From: Deltaproteobacteria bacterium
GTDB taxonomy: Bacteria; Myxococcota_A; Polyangia; Palsa-1104; JAEUJZ01
Length of the DNA: 11,887 nt
NCBI GenBank assembly: GCA_017990795.1
Contig: JAGNNG010000013.1
Coordinates: forward strand, 1 to 11,887
Direction: 5' to 3'
The position numbers and the translations under genes are program-made. The notes under the pieces were generated by a model. The model had not been told where the DNA came from and ran no database searches. It was given only the letters and a program-made list of their open reading frames with translations. This document shows positions 1-6,873 of the stretch, piece after piece. Numbering within the stretch: position 1 is the stretch's first letter; each line of letters starts with the position of its first letter.

Positions 1-560
1 GCAAAGGAGCGTCGAGCATATCCGCGCGCAGCCTTTTCCCACTCTGCTTCCGTAGGTAGGCGTCCGCCCAAGAACTTGCATGCGGAATCGGCCTCCTCCC
101 ACTGCAGACAGTTAATGGGAAAAGACTCCTTGTCTGCGGGCTGCTCACTCCAGGTGGCGGTGTCCTGGGTGCAGCGTAGGGACACAGGGGCAAGACAGGA
201 GCCAGCGCTTACGCAGCTTCGGTAGGCAGCGACGCTAAGCTCGGTCTTGCTGACACACAAAGCATGCGACAAAGTAACGGTATGCGCGGGCTGTGCGCTT
301 TGATCACAGTCCGGTTCCGCTTCATCGCAGCCCATCGTAAAGGAGCCCGCCGCCAGGTAACTGGTTCCCGCTGGACACCCAGGATCAGTGCACTCCTGTG
401 CCACGCATACTCGTCGCTGTGGCTGACCTTCGCAGTCATCATCGGTCCTACAGGCAAACGGGCTTGCAAGGTCGGGAGGAGGGCTCATCATCGCCGCTCC
501 TCCCTGACAGGCTGGCACGCACAAAAGTAGGCACAAAAACCTCTCCCAGCGCACGGGCAT
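1..560 (-). CDS. SUMF1 / formylglycine-generating-enzyme-like lipoprotein, C-terminus off the left edge
   Basis: Translating the minus strand from ATG 560-558 gives 186 codons open to the window edge. A short charged N-terminus (MPVRWER), a hydrophobic stretch FLCLLLCV and a lipobox-like VPAC suggest lipoprotein export with Cys18 lipidated (Pro at -2 is atypical). A Cys-rich stretch follows (residues ~37-62, with C-R-T-D-D-D-C and C-V-A-Q-E-C), of the kind common in myxobacterial secreted proteins. From residue ~70 the sequence matches the SUMF1/FGE-sulfatase domain: AAGSFTMGCDE, PAHTVTLS, TELSVAAYRSCV, FPINCLQWEEA and GGRLPTEAEWEKAARG. Family members either oxidise a sulfatase Cys to formylglycine or, very often, are uncharacterised surface proteins. 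The region holding the FGE catalytic cysteines is outside the window, so activity cannot be judged. The start is fixed by AAAGGAG six bases upstream. It is probably the third gene of the era-der operon, 85 bp after der. Confidence 0.85.
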   Translation of the reverse strand, partial: MPVRWERFLCLLLCVPACQGGAAMMSPPPDLASPFACRTDDDCEGQPQRRVCVAQECTDPGCPAGTSYLAAGSFTMGCDEAEPDCDQSAQPAHTVTLSHALCVSKTELSVAAYRSCVSAGSCLAPVSLRCTQDTATWSEQPADKESFPINCLQWEEADSACKFLGGRLPTEAEWEKAARGYARRSF

Positions 561-566
561 CGCAGA

Positions 567-573
567 CTCCTTT
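567..573 (-). promoter_or_regulatory. Shine-Dalgarno of the SUMF1-domain lipoprotein
   Basis: The minus strand reads AAAGGAG here, then six bases, then the ATG at 560-558. It is the best ribosome binding site in the window and decides the start of the partial gene. Its last two bases lie inside one arm of an 8-bp inverted repeat (561-568 / 621-628). Confidence 0.7.
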
Positions 574-645
574 GGCCCCACGTGCTCCCCCCGTGAGAGC
601 GCGCTGCGAGGCGGAAAGACAGTCTGCGGATGGTATCACAAGCGG

Positions 646-2238
646 CTATTTATTGGCGGGCGGGCGACTGCGACCGCGCGCGATCAGGCGCACGGTAGTA
701 CCGACGAAGGCGAAGGTCTCACGCAGCTGATTTTGCAGGTAGCGATGATAGGAAAAGTGCATTCCTTCGGCGTGATTGACGCTCATGATAAACGTCGGCG
801 GCTTGGTCTGCGCTTGGGTGATGTAGTACAGGCGAATCGGCTTGCCGTTGTGCAGCGGAGGTGGATGCTTCTGAACGATGCCAGCAAAGAAGCGATTGAG
901 GGCTCCGGTCGACACGCGGCGCGCGTAGGACTTGTAGCAGCGCTGCGCTTCATGAAGTAGTCGCGACACGCCACGCTTGCTGTTGGCCGAGCAGTACAGC
1001 TGCAGCGCCCACGGAATAAACTGCAGCTGCCGCTGCCGGTTCTCGTCCAGGCGCTTCTCGTCTTTGGGAGTCAGCAGATCGCGCTTGTTGAACGCGATGA
1101 TAAGTCCCTTGCCAGCGTCGGCCACCAGCCCCGCAATCTTGGCGTCTTGCTCGCCAATACCGGCGCTGCCGTCGATCACCAGGACTGCGATGTCAGCGCG
1201 ATTGACGGCTTTCTCGGCCATCGCGACAGCGACTTTCTCCATCGGCTCATGGACTTTGGCGCGGCGCCGGATGCCAGCGGTATCGATAATCAGGTAGCGC
1301 TGGCCTTGGTACTCAATCAGCGTATCGACTGGATCGCGGGTGGTGCCCGGGGTCGAGTCGACGATCATGCGCTCCTCTCCGCACAGAGCGTTTACCAGTG
1401 ATGACTTGCCGGCGTTGGGACGACCTACTAGCGCGATGCGGATGACATCGGGCTTCTCGTCGGGAATTGGCCCTTCATCGGCAGCTTCTTGGTGCAGCGC
1501 CACGGCATCGTCATCACCCTCATCGTCGCTTTCCTCAATCAGCAGTTCGGAGGCTTCGCCGCCCTGCTGACCCGCGAAGTTTAGATGAGCAGCGCCGGGC
1601 AGCGGTGTGGCTTCCTCGTAGCGACGGCGACGGAGCGATTTTTTTCCGGCGCGCTGACCTGTGTGCTCAAGCGGCTCCTGGTGAACTGCGACCTGGGGCT
1701 CGGGGTTCTGCTCGCGCAAGATCTCGACGATGGCGTCCAGAAAATCTGGCAGCCCTCGACCGTGTGCCGCTGAGATGCCGTACACCTTGCGGATTCCCAG
1801 CCGATATAGCTCGACGATGCCCTCTTCCTGTCGTGGGCCATCGATCTTGTTGGCGACCAGCAGCAGTGGCTTGCCGGTGCGGCGCAGCGTCTCGGCGACG
1901 TCGCGATCCTCAGGCATGACTCCTTGCTGACCATCGACGACAAAGATGACAAGCGCTGCTTCCTCGATGGCCTTTAAGGACTGGCGGAGGACGCTCTTGC
2001 CGATGGTGTTTTTGGCCGCAAAGTCCAGGCCCCCGGTGTCGACCACGCGGAACGACTTGCCGTCAAAGTCCGCATTGCCGTATCGACGGTCGCGAGTGAC
2101 GCCGGGCTTGTCCTCAACGATGGCGTTGTGGCCCCCGACCAAGCGATTAAACAGCGTCGACTTTCCGACGTTGGGCCGACCCACCAGTGCAATCAGAGGC
2201 AGGGCGGTCTGCACGACGGCTGTTGGCATCGCGCTCAT
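646..2238 (-). CDS. der: Ribosome-assembly GTPase Der (EngA), double G domain
   Basis: Der is an essential GTPase that acts in maturation of the 50S subunit. The 530-residue product has two tandem G domains. In GD1, GRPNVGKS is at 20-27, DTGG at 67-70 and NKID at 130-133. In GD2, GRPNAGKS is at 272-279, DTAG at 319-322 and NKRD at 384-387. A KH-like C-terminal domain follows (~435-525, with KPIRLYYITQAQTKPPTF). The protein is longer than E. coli Der (490 residues), mainly because of an enlarged linker between the G domains (~180-263) with a basic patch (SLRRRR) and an acidic run (ESDDEGDDD). The start at 2238 is supported by AAAGGA upstream, and its ATGA overlaps the stop codon of era, indicating translational coupling. 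ATG at residue 4 is a possible alternative start. The stop is TAG. Confidence 0.97.
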   Translation of the reverse strand: MSAMPTAVVQTALPLIALVGRPNVGKSTLFNRLVGGHNAIVEDKPGVTRDRRYGNADFDGKSFRVVDTGGLDFAAKNTIGKSVLRQSLKAIEEAALVIFVVDGQQGVMPEDRDVAETLRRTGKPLLLVANKIDGPRQEEGIVELYRLGIRKVYGISAAHGRGLPDFLDAIVEILREQNPEPQVAVHQEPLEHTGQRAGKKSLRRRRYEEATPLPGAAHLNFAGQQGGEASELLIEESDDEGDDDAVALHQEAADEGPIPDEKPDVIRIALVGRPNAGKSSLVNALCGEERMIVDSTPGTTRDPVDTLIEYQGQRYLIIDTAGIRRRAKVHEPMEKVAVAMAEKAVNRADIAVLVIDGSAGIGEQDAKIAGLVADAGKGLIIAFNKRDLLTPKDEKRLDENRQRQLQFIPWALQLYCSANSKRGVSRLLHEAQRCYKSYARRVSTGALNRFFAGIVQKHPPPLHNGKPIRLYYITQAQTKPPTFIMSVNHAEGMHFSYHRYLQNQLRETFAFVGTTVRLIARGRSRPPANK

Positions 2239-3575
2239 TGTTGCTGTCCTTTGTGACTCTCGGCGTGGGCACTGCGGGGCGCCGCGCTGGGCTTGCTGGC
2301 CGGACGCGGACTACCCTTGCGTGAGCCAGAGCGGTTGGTGGTCTTAGGCTTCAGGATCTGATCGAGGTGCGCTTCGTAGCCCATCTTGCGGAGGCCCCCA
2401 GGTGTGGCCGTCCAGTCCTCATCGACGCGGACGAACAGCGACAGGTGTGCATTGCAGCCTAGGAGCTCGCCGATGCCGATGCGTGCCGCAGTGCCGATGT
2501 CGCGGATCATCTGACCGTGCTCACCTACGATGATCTTTTTATGGCTGTGCTTCTCGACGTGAATGGTGGCAGTGATGACGACGCCGATGCGCTCACCCGC
2601 GCGCTTGCCATGATCTGCGATGCGCTCCTCCCACTCGTCCAGCGTCACCGCTACGGAGTACGGCAGCTCTTGCCGCGTGGTTAGGAAGATCTGCTCGCGC
2701 ACCAGCTCCTCTACTAAGAAGCGCTCGGAGCGATCGGTCAGCATCTCCTCTGGAAACAGCGGATCTCCTGCTGGCACTGCGGCGCACAGCTCGGCAAGCA
2801 GCGCGTCCACGTTGCGTCCGTCTTGCGCGCAGATCGGCACGATGGCGCGAAACTCTGCCGTCTTTTCCCACTGCTGAATCAGCGGCAACATCAGGTGCTT
2901 TTCCTTCAGGAGGTCGATCTTGTTGATCGCCAGCACCATCGGCTTGCCACTGCGCTGTAGCTGCTGCACTACGAATCGATCGCCCGGGTCCATCAGCTCG
3001 GCAACCGTCTCTGCGGCTTCGCGAAGTGGATCCTCAGCGACGGGGGCTTCGGCATTGGATGGCGGCACTTGGCCATTTTCAATCGCTGTCGCTATAGCCG
3101 CTTCTTTCTCGGCCTTGGCCTCGCGCTCGGCCCGTCTTTTCTTGGTCAAGTCGGGGGCACGCTTAAGGTCGGTGACTAGTACCACCACATCCACATCCGC
3201 AAGGGCCGTCAGCGCTTCTTCCACCATAAAGCGATTGAGCAGCGTGCGACCTTGGCCGCTTACGCGATGGATGCCGGGCGTATCAACAAGAGCCAGCTGC
3301 GCGTTCTCGGCGTTTTTGATCCCGAGCAAGCGGTTCCGCGTGGTCTGAGGTTTCGGGCTGACGATCGCCAGCTTTTCACCCAGCAGCTGATTGAGGAGCG
3401 TGGACTTGCCCACATTGGGGCGACCCAAGATCGCAACAAAGCCAGCACGGAAAGCGGCGGCGTCACCGGCTGACTGGGGCGCACTAGCGTCGGTCTGGGA
3501 GGCGGCCTCACGGGCAGCCATGGCACTGCGCGGCTCACCACCAGATCGTTCTTCATTAGAGGAGAGAGATGTCAT
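2235..3575 (-). CDS. era: GTPase Era with an inserted charged segment in the G domain
   Basis: Era binds 16S rRNA and helps mature the 30S subunit. From ATG 3575 the product is 446 residues, against about 300 in E. coli. Visible motifs are G1 GRPNVGKS (51-58), PQTTRNR (76-82, G2), DTPG (98-101, G3), NKID (218-221, G4), and a C-terminal KH domain with VGEHGQMIRDIG (350-361; GEHG is the GxxG loop). The extra length is in three places: a ~43-residue hydrophilic N-terminus, ~58 residues between G3 and G4 (about 137-200, Lys/Glu/Ala-rich) and a basic, Ser/Pro-rich C-terminal tail (~411-446). The start is uncertain: the ATG at 3575 lacks a clear ribosome binding site. An in-frame ATG at 3521 would give 428 residues, and the frame stays open upstream to a TTG at 3686. 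First gene of the era-der-lipoprotein run. Confidence 0.95.
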   Translation of the reverse strand: MTSLSSNEERSGGEPRSAMAAREAASQTDASAPQSAGDAAAFRAGFVAILGRPNVGKSTLLNQLLGEKLAIVSPKPQTTRNRLLGIKNAENAQLALVDTPGIHRVSGQGRTLLNRFMVEEALTALADVDVVVLVTDLKRAPDLTKKRRAEREAKAEKEAAIATAIENGQVPPSNAEAPVAEDPLREAAETVAELMDPGDRFVVQQLQRSGKPMVLAINKIDLLKEKHLMLPLIQQWEKTAEFRAIVPICAQDGRNVDALLAELCAAVPAGDPLFPEEMLTDRSERFLVEELVREQIFLTTRQELPYSVAVTLDEWEERIADHGKRAGERIGVVITATIHVEKHSHKKIIVGEHGQMIRDIGTAARIGIGELLGCNAHLSLFVRVDEDWTATPGGLRKMGYEAHLDQILKPKTTNRSGSRKGSPRPASKPSAAPRSAHAESHKGQQQ

Positions 3576-3799
3576 ACGGCCCGCTGCATAGCATGCTGGG
3601 TGCGCCGTAGCAATCAGCTGGCGAGCCCCTTTCACCAATCGGAAACTACTGGCGCGGCATCTTTTCCCACACTGTCCCCTGCTCAAGCCGTGGAAAATGC
3701 AACATTATTTGCGCACTCGAAGCGTTAGTAGAGCAATCAACATCCAACCTGACACAGACAAATGAACTTCGTGTACCCCCGATTTCGAGGAGCATTGGG
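3576..3799. other. Divergent spacer between era and the prenyl synthase gene
   Basis: This 224-bp intergenic region is AT-richer around 3690-3770 and should hold the promoters of both divergent transcription units. I could not find a -35/-10 pair that I trust for either direction. An imperfect dyad, TTTTCCCAC (3662-3670) with GTGGAAAA (3690-3697), one C bulged, lies within it and would be in the era leader if transcription starts upstream of it. Confidence 0.5.
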
Positions 3800-4762
3800 A
3801 TGAATCCGACAGCACCAGCCAGCCCCGCACCTGCACCGGCTGATCCGATCGAAGAGCGACTGAGCGCGCTCTTGCCGAGCACGGACGCGGCGCCACAGTC
3901 GCTGCATCGTGCGATGCGACATGCGGTCTTCCCAGCAGGGAAGCGCATTCGGCCTCGGATCTTGGTGACTGTCGCGGCTGCCTGTGCCGCAGGCGAGGCC
4001 GAGATGGAGTTGGCGCTGCACGCAGGCTGCGCAATTGAGCTCATTCATTCCGCGTCGCTGGTACACGATGACTTGCCGTGCTTTGACGATGCGATGCAGC
4101 GCCGAGGCATCCCGACGGTACACGCGCTGTTCGGTGAGCCGCTGGCGGTCTTGGCTGGCGACGCTCTCCTCGCGCGCGCGTTCGAGCTTCTGGCTGAGAC
4201 GCCACCGCGCTTGGCTCGGCGGGCGCTGCGGATCGTAAAGCTGCTGGGTCAGGCCACAGGCTCGATGGAGGGGATTATCGGTGGGCAGAGCTTGGAGCAG
4301 CACGGTCTGCCCGCGCTCAAAAACGACGCACCGGAAAGTGCTGCCGTTCCAAGTCCCAGCGGCCAGCATGAGCTACCAGAGCTCATCGACCGCTATCACG
4401 CGATGAAGACGGCGGCGCTATTTCGCCTGGCTGCAGAAGCGGGAGCCACGGCTGCAGGGGCAACTGACGCCTCTGCTTGGGGCGAAGTCGGTCAGTGTCT
4501 GGGGCTCGCGTACCAGCTAGCTGATGATCTTTGCGACACCTGTGGCAGTGAAGCAGCAGCTGGCAAACCCGTGCGTCGAGATGCAGACCTCGGACGTCCC
4601 AACGCGGTGGTTGCATCGGGGGAGCAGCGTACTCGCGCCCGGATGCAGGCACTGATCGAGCAGGCTCTGGCGCGTACGCAGTCGCTAGCTGCTGACCCCA
4701 AACCGCTGGTAAAGCTCATTGAAGAGCTGACCGGGCATTTTCTGCGCACGACCTCGGTGTAG
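3800..4762 (+). CDS. ispA: Polyprenyl diphosphate synthase (FPP/GGPP synthase type)
   Basis: This trans-prenyltransferase condenses isopentenyl diphosphate with allylic diphosphates to supply isoprenoid precursors. The 320-residue product has the family marks in order: GKRIRP (47-52), the first Asp-rich motif HDDLPCFDD (89-97) followed by RRG, GGQSLE (161-166), KTAAL (203-207) and the second Asp-rich motif ADDLCD (241-246). After the latter, the usual Lys-Thr-Tyr segment is replaced by DADLGRPNAV. The residue five positions before the first motif is Ala85 rather than the aromatic residue of E. coli IspA, and the DDA-x-x-RRG context resembles CrtE-type GGPP synthases, so the product may be longer than C15. 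The ispA symbol is therefore family-level only. The start is supported by GAGGAG seven bases upstream. An Ala/Pro-rich N-terminus precedes the domain. Confidence 0.92.
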   Translation: MNPTAPASPAPAPADPIEERLSALLPSTDAAPQSLHRAMRHAVFPAGKRIRPRILVTVAAACAAGEAEMELALHAGCAIELIHSASLVHDDLPCFDDAMQRRGIPTVHALFGEPLAVLAGDALLARAFELLAETPPRLARRALRIVKLLGQATGSMEGIIGGQSLEQHGLPALKNDAPESAAVPSPSGQHELPELIDRYHAMKTAALFRLAAEAGATAAGATDASAWGEVGQCLGLAYQLADDLCDTCGSEAAAGKPVRRDADLGRPNAVVASGEQRTRARMQALIEQALARTQSLAADPKPLVKLIEELTGHFLRTTSV

Positions 4763-4803
4763 CCTGGCTGCGGTCTGCCGTTTCTCTCAACTTGTGAAGG
4801 CCT

Positions 4804-4819
4804 GCGGCGGAAATGCCGC
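4804..4819 (+). terminator. Weak hairpin after the prenyl synthase gene
   Basis: GCGGC (4804-4808) and GCCGC (4815-4819) can pair around a six-base loop 41 bp after the stop codon. There is no T-run behind it, so it is at best a poor intrinsic terminator. It abuts the candidate -35 of rpmE. Confidence 0.25.
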
Positions 4820-4848
4820 TTGCACTCTAAGTAAAGAGGGGATAAATA
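4820..4848 (+). promoter_or_regulatory. Possible sigma-70-type promoter for rpmE-prfA
   Basis: TTGCAC (4820-4825) resembles a -35 box. With a 17-base spacer it meets the AT-rich TAAATA (4843-4848), a mediocre -10. The transcript would have a leader of about 55 bases containing the hairpin at 4868-4883. Support is by eye only. Confidence 0.35.
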
Positions 4849-4867
4849 AGGCAATCTCATTTTCACC

Positions 4868-4883
4868 GGGCACGCGTGTGCCC
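4868..4883 (+). other. Hairpin in the rpmE leader
   Basis: GGGCAC and GTGCCC pair perfectly around a GCGT tetraloop, 26 bp before the rpmE start codon and 11 bp before its Shine-Dalgarno. It has no following T-run, so it is more likely an mRNA leader structure than a terminator. Confidence 0.45.
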
Positions 4884-4909
4884 CTCGTGTTCCCAAGGAA
4901 AACTGCACC

Positions 4910-5236
4910 ATGGCCAAAGCTGGGATTCACCCTAACTACGAACTTGCCACCATCACTTGTGCATGTGGCGCGATCCATGAAACTGCTTCGACGCGCGGCT
5001 CCTTCGCCGTTGAAATTTGCAAGAACTGTCACCCGTTCTTCACGGGTCGTCAGAAGCTGATGGATACCGCTGGCCGCATCGAGCGCTTCCAGAAGCGCTA
5101 CCAGCTCAAGGCTGGCGCACCTTCCTCGGATGCCAGCGAGCGACCTGCCAAGGCCGCTGCTGAGAAGGCCGAAAAAGTTGTTGCCGCCAAAGCCGAGAAG
5201 AAAGCAGCCAAAGCTGCTGCTCCTGCCAAAGCCTAA
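4910..5236 (+). CDS. rpmE: 50S ribosomal protein L31, zinc-ribbon form with a Lys/Ala tail
   Basis: L31 bridges the two subunits of the ribosome. The N-terminal ~65 residues follow the family closely: IHPNYE, TITCACG, VEICKNCHPFFTGRQKL and DTAGRIERFQKRY. CAC and CKNC provide the cysteines of the zinc-binding (C+) type. At 108 residues it is longer than the usual ~70 because of a C-terminal tail from about residue 66, built almost wholly of Ala, Lys and Glu, which probably contacts rRNA or is disordered. The start is supported by AAGGAA (4895-4900) nine bases upstream. It lies 18 bp before prfA, a gene order widely conserved in bacteria, and the two are presumably cotranscribed. Confidence 0.95.
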   Translation: MAKAGIHPNYELATITCACGAIHETASTRGSFAVEICKNCHPFFTGRQKLMDTAGRIERFQKRYQLKAGAPSSDASERPAKAAAEKAEKVVAAKAEKKAAKAAAPAKA

Positions 5237-5254
5237 TTTCCTCGCGCGCTCCTC

Positions 5255-6340
5255 ATGTCAATGTTCGACAAGCTAGCTGAAGTAGAGGTTCGGTACCAAG
5301 AGCTGGAGATCCAGCTCGCCGACCCAGAAGTTCTGGCAAAGCAAAACGCTTTCCAGAAGCTGGCCAAGGAGCGCGCGGAAATTGAGGAGCTGGTCTCGAC
5401 CTACCGCCAGCTGCGCCAAATCCTGCATGACCTTGGGGAAAATGCGTCGCTGCTCCGGGAGAGCGATCCCGAGATGCGGGCGATGGCTCGGGAAGAGGAA
5501 ACGCGACTGACGACGCTTCGCACTGAAGCTGAAGACAAGCTGCGCATCCTGCTTTTGCCCAAAGATGTAAATGACAGCAAGAACATCGTGCTGGAGCTTC
5601 GGGCCGGTACTGGTGGCGACGAGGCGGCGCTGTTTGCTCGCGACTTGTTCCGGATGTACATCCGCTACGCAGAGCGCAAGCGCTGGAACGTTGAGATCCT
5701 AAATATCTCCGAGTCGGGAGGTGGCGGGCTCAAAGAAGTGGTCGCCATGATCACGGCTCCGCCAGGTGGCAAGGTCTTCTCGGAGCTGAAGTACGAGTCC
5801 GGGGTGCATCGCGTACAGCGGGTGCCCGAGACCGAAGCGCAAGGCCGAATTCATACCTCGGCAGCGACGGTGGTCGTACTTCCTGAAGCCGAGGAAGTAG
5901 ACGTGAAGATCGAGGACAAGGACCTGCGTATCGAAGTGATGCGCTCTGGTGGTCCGGGCGGGCAGTCGGTTAACACCACTGACTCTGCCGTCCAGATCAT
6001 GCACATCCCCAGCGGTATCATCGTGCGCTGTCAGCAGGAAAAGTCGCAGCACAAGAATCGATCGACAGCGATGCGAATCTTGCGCTCCAAGCTGCTGGAG
6101 ATCGAGCGCGAGAAGCAAGAGTCTGCCGAGCGCGATGCGCGACGGGCCCAGGTGAAGACTGGTGACCGCTCCGAAAAGATCCGCACGTATAACTATCCGC
6201 AGGATCGCCTCACTGATCACCGCATTGGGCTGACGAAGCACAACCTGCCCAAGATCATGGATGGTGACATCCAGGAAGTGATCGATGCGCTGCGGACGTA
6301 CTACCAAGCCGAAGCGCTCAAGGGCGAAGCAGGCGGCTGA
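5255..6340 (+). CDS. prfA: Peptide chain release factor 1
   Basis: RF1 recognises UAA and UAG stop codons and triggers peptide release. The 361-residue product has the normal length. The codon-recognition tripeptide is PET (191-193, inside QRVPETEAQGRIHTSA), the PxT form of RF1 rather than the SPF of RF2. The catalytic loop GGPGGQSVNTTDS has GGQ at 235-237, and QEKSQHKNRSTA follows as expected. The N-terminal third is the helical domain. There is no clear ribosome binding site before ATG 5255. A second in-frame ATG is at 5261. The gene probably relies on coupling to rpmE, whose stop is 18 bp upstream. The RF methyltransferase gene prmC, the usual next gene, is not here: the next gene is unrelated and on the opposite strand. 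Confidence 0.97.
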   Translation: MSMFDKLAEVEVRYQELEIQLADPEVLAKQNAFQKLAKERAEIEELVSTYRQLRQILHDLGENASLLRESDPEMRAMAREEETRLTTLRTEAEDKLRILLLPKDVNDSKNIVLELRAGTGGDEAALFARDLFRMYIRYAERKRWNVEILNISESGGGGLKEVVAMITAPPGGKVFSELKYESGVHRVQRVPETEAQGRIHTSAATVVVLPEAEEVDVKIEDKDLRIEVMRSGGPGGQSVNTTDSAVQIMHIPSGIIVRCQQEKSQHKNRSTAMRILRSKLLEIEREKQESAERDARRAQVKTGDRSEKIRTYNYPQDRLTDHRIGLTKHNLPKIMDGDIQEVIDALRTYYQAEALKGEAGG

Positions 6341-6379
6341 GCTTCTGCCTGATTTATCGCACGTAGTGTCGGGGGACTG

Positions 6380-6856
6380 CTAGTCGGGCGAGATCAGGTG
6401 GTGGAGCGAGGGTACCTCAGTGCTCTTCCAGTCTGGGCGACCTGTGGCAAGTAAGTCGAGGAGCTGCTGCCGAAGGCTCATAAAGCGCGCTCGGTCGTAT
6501 GAGATCCAGATCGCTTCTGCGCCAAAGTGCAGGAATCGGTACAGCGCTCCGATGCGTCCTGCTACCTGTTGCCCCGAGGCATCCAGGACTTGGCTGGACA
6601 CCAAGCTCGCAGGCCAGCCGTGGTGGGTCTGAAGCTCAATGTTGCTGACGATCTGCAGCTTGCGGCCTGGCTCTAGCTGGTAGGAAAAAGCAGTGTCTGC
6701 CCAGCTGCCGGTGTCGAGGGGCAGCGGCATCTCTTCGCGAACCAGCAAAAACAGGTCCGGGGCTGCTTGCGTGAAGCCCGGTACGATATAGCGCAGCCTG
6801 CCATCGGCGAGCCGAGCGACGTGCCAATCAGGTGGTACATCCAGGACGAGCTTCAT
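6380..6856 (-). CDS. Hypothetical protein, possible DcrB/PsbP-like fold
   Basis: I do not recognise this 158-residue protein with confidence. It has no signal peptide, membrane segment or Cys cluster. It starts with a strand-like segment and P-P-D-W-H-V, contains several amphipathic strands (LFLLVREEM, RKLQIVSNIELQTHHG) and ends with AIWISYDRARF and a helix LRQQLLDLL. That pattern recalls the DcrB/Mog1/PsbP-like fold, an inference only. The ATG at 6856 is chosen because it lies six bases after a -10-like element and has no Shine-Dalgarno. In-frame ATG 6883 and GTG 6889 would overlap the start of the divergent gene at 6874. The gene is convergent with prfA, 39 bp apart, with no obvious terminator between. 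Confidence 0.7.
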   Translation of the reverse strand: MKLVLDVPPDWHVARLADGRLRYIVPGFTQAAPDLFLLVREEMPLPLDTGSWADTAFSYQLEPGRKLQIVSNIELQTHHGWPASLVSSQVLDASGQQVAGRIGALYRFLHFGAEAIWISYDRARFMSLRQQLLDLLATGRPDWKSTEVPSLHHLISPD

Positions 6857-6861
6857 TTGGA

Positions 6862-6868
6862 TATAATC
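6862..6868. promoter_or_regulatory. Symmetrical -10 element serving two divergent leaderless genes
   Basis: The plus strand has a perfect TATAAT at 6862-6867, and exactly six bases later the ATG at 6874. The minus strand has GATTAT (4 of 6) at 6868-6863, and exactly six bases later the ATG at 6856. Because transcription normally starts about seven bases past a -10 box, both start codons would sit at or next to +1. Neither gene has a Shine-Dalgarno. No good -35 box was found on either side. Confidence 0.55.
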
Positions 6869-6873
6869 GTCGC

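Noticed and set aside
3576..3686. Upstream extension of Era to a TTG at 3686
   Set aside because: No ribosome binding site, no family support for the added residues, and it would consume the intergenic region holding the promoters.
3662..3697. Dyad TTTTCCCAC / GTGGAAAA between era and the prenyl synthase gene as an operator
   Set aside because: The arms need a bulge and are 19 bases apart with no second copy, so this is compatible with chance.
3737..4369. A 210-codon minus-strand frame opposite the prenyl synthase gene
   Set aside because: Shadow of a gene with clear Asp-rich motifs; it has no recognisable domain.
4808..4824. Sigma-54-like GG...GC element upstream of rpmE
   Set aside because: The GG and GC are separated by 11 rather than 10 bases, so the spacing is wrong, and TGGCAC is not matched.
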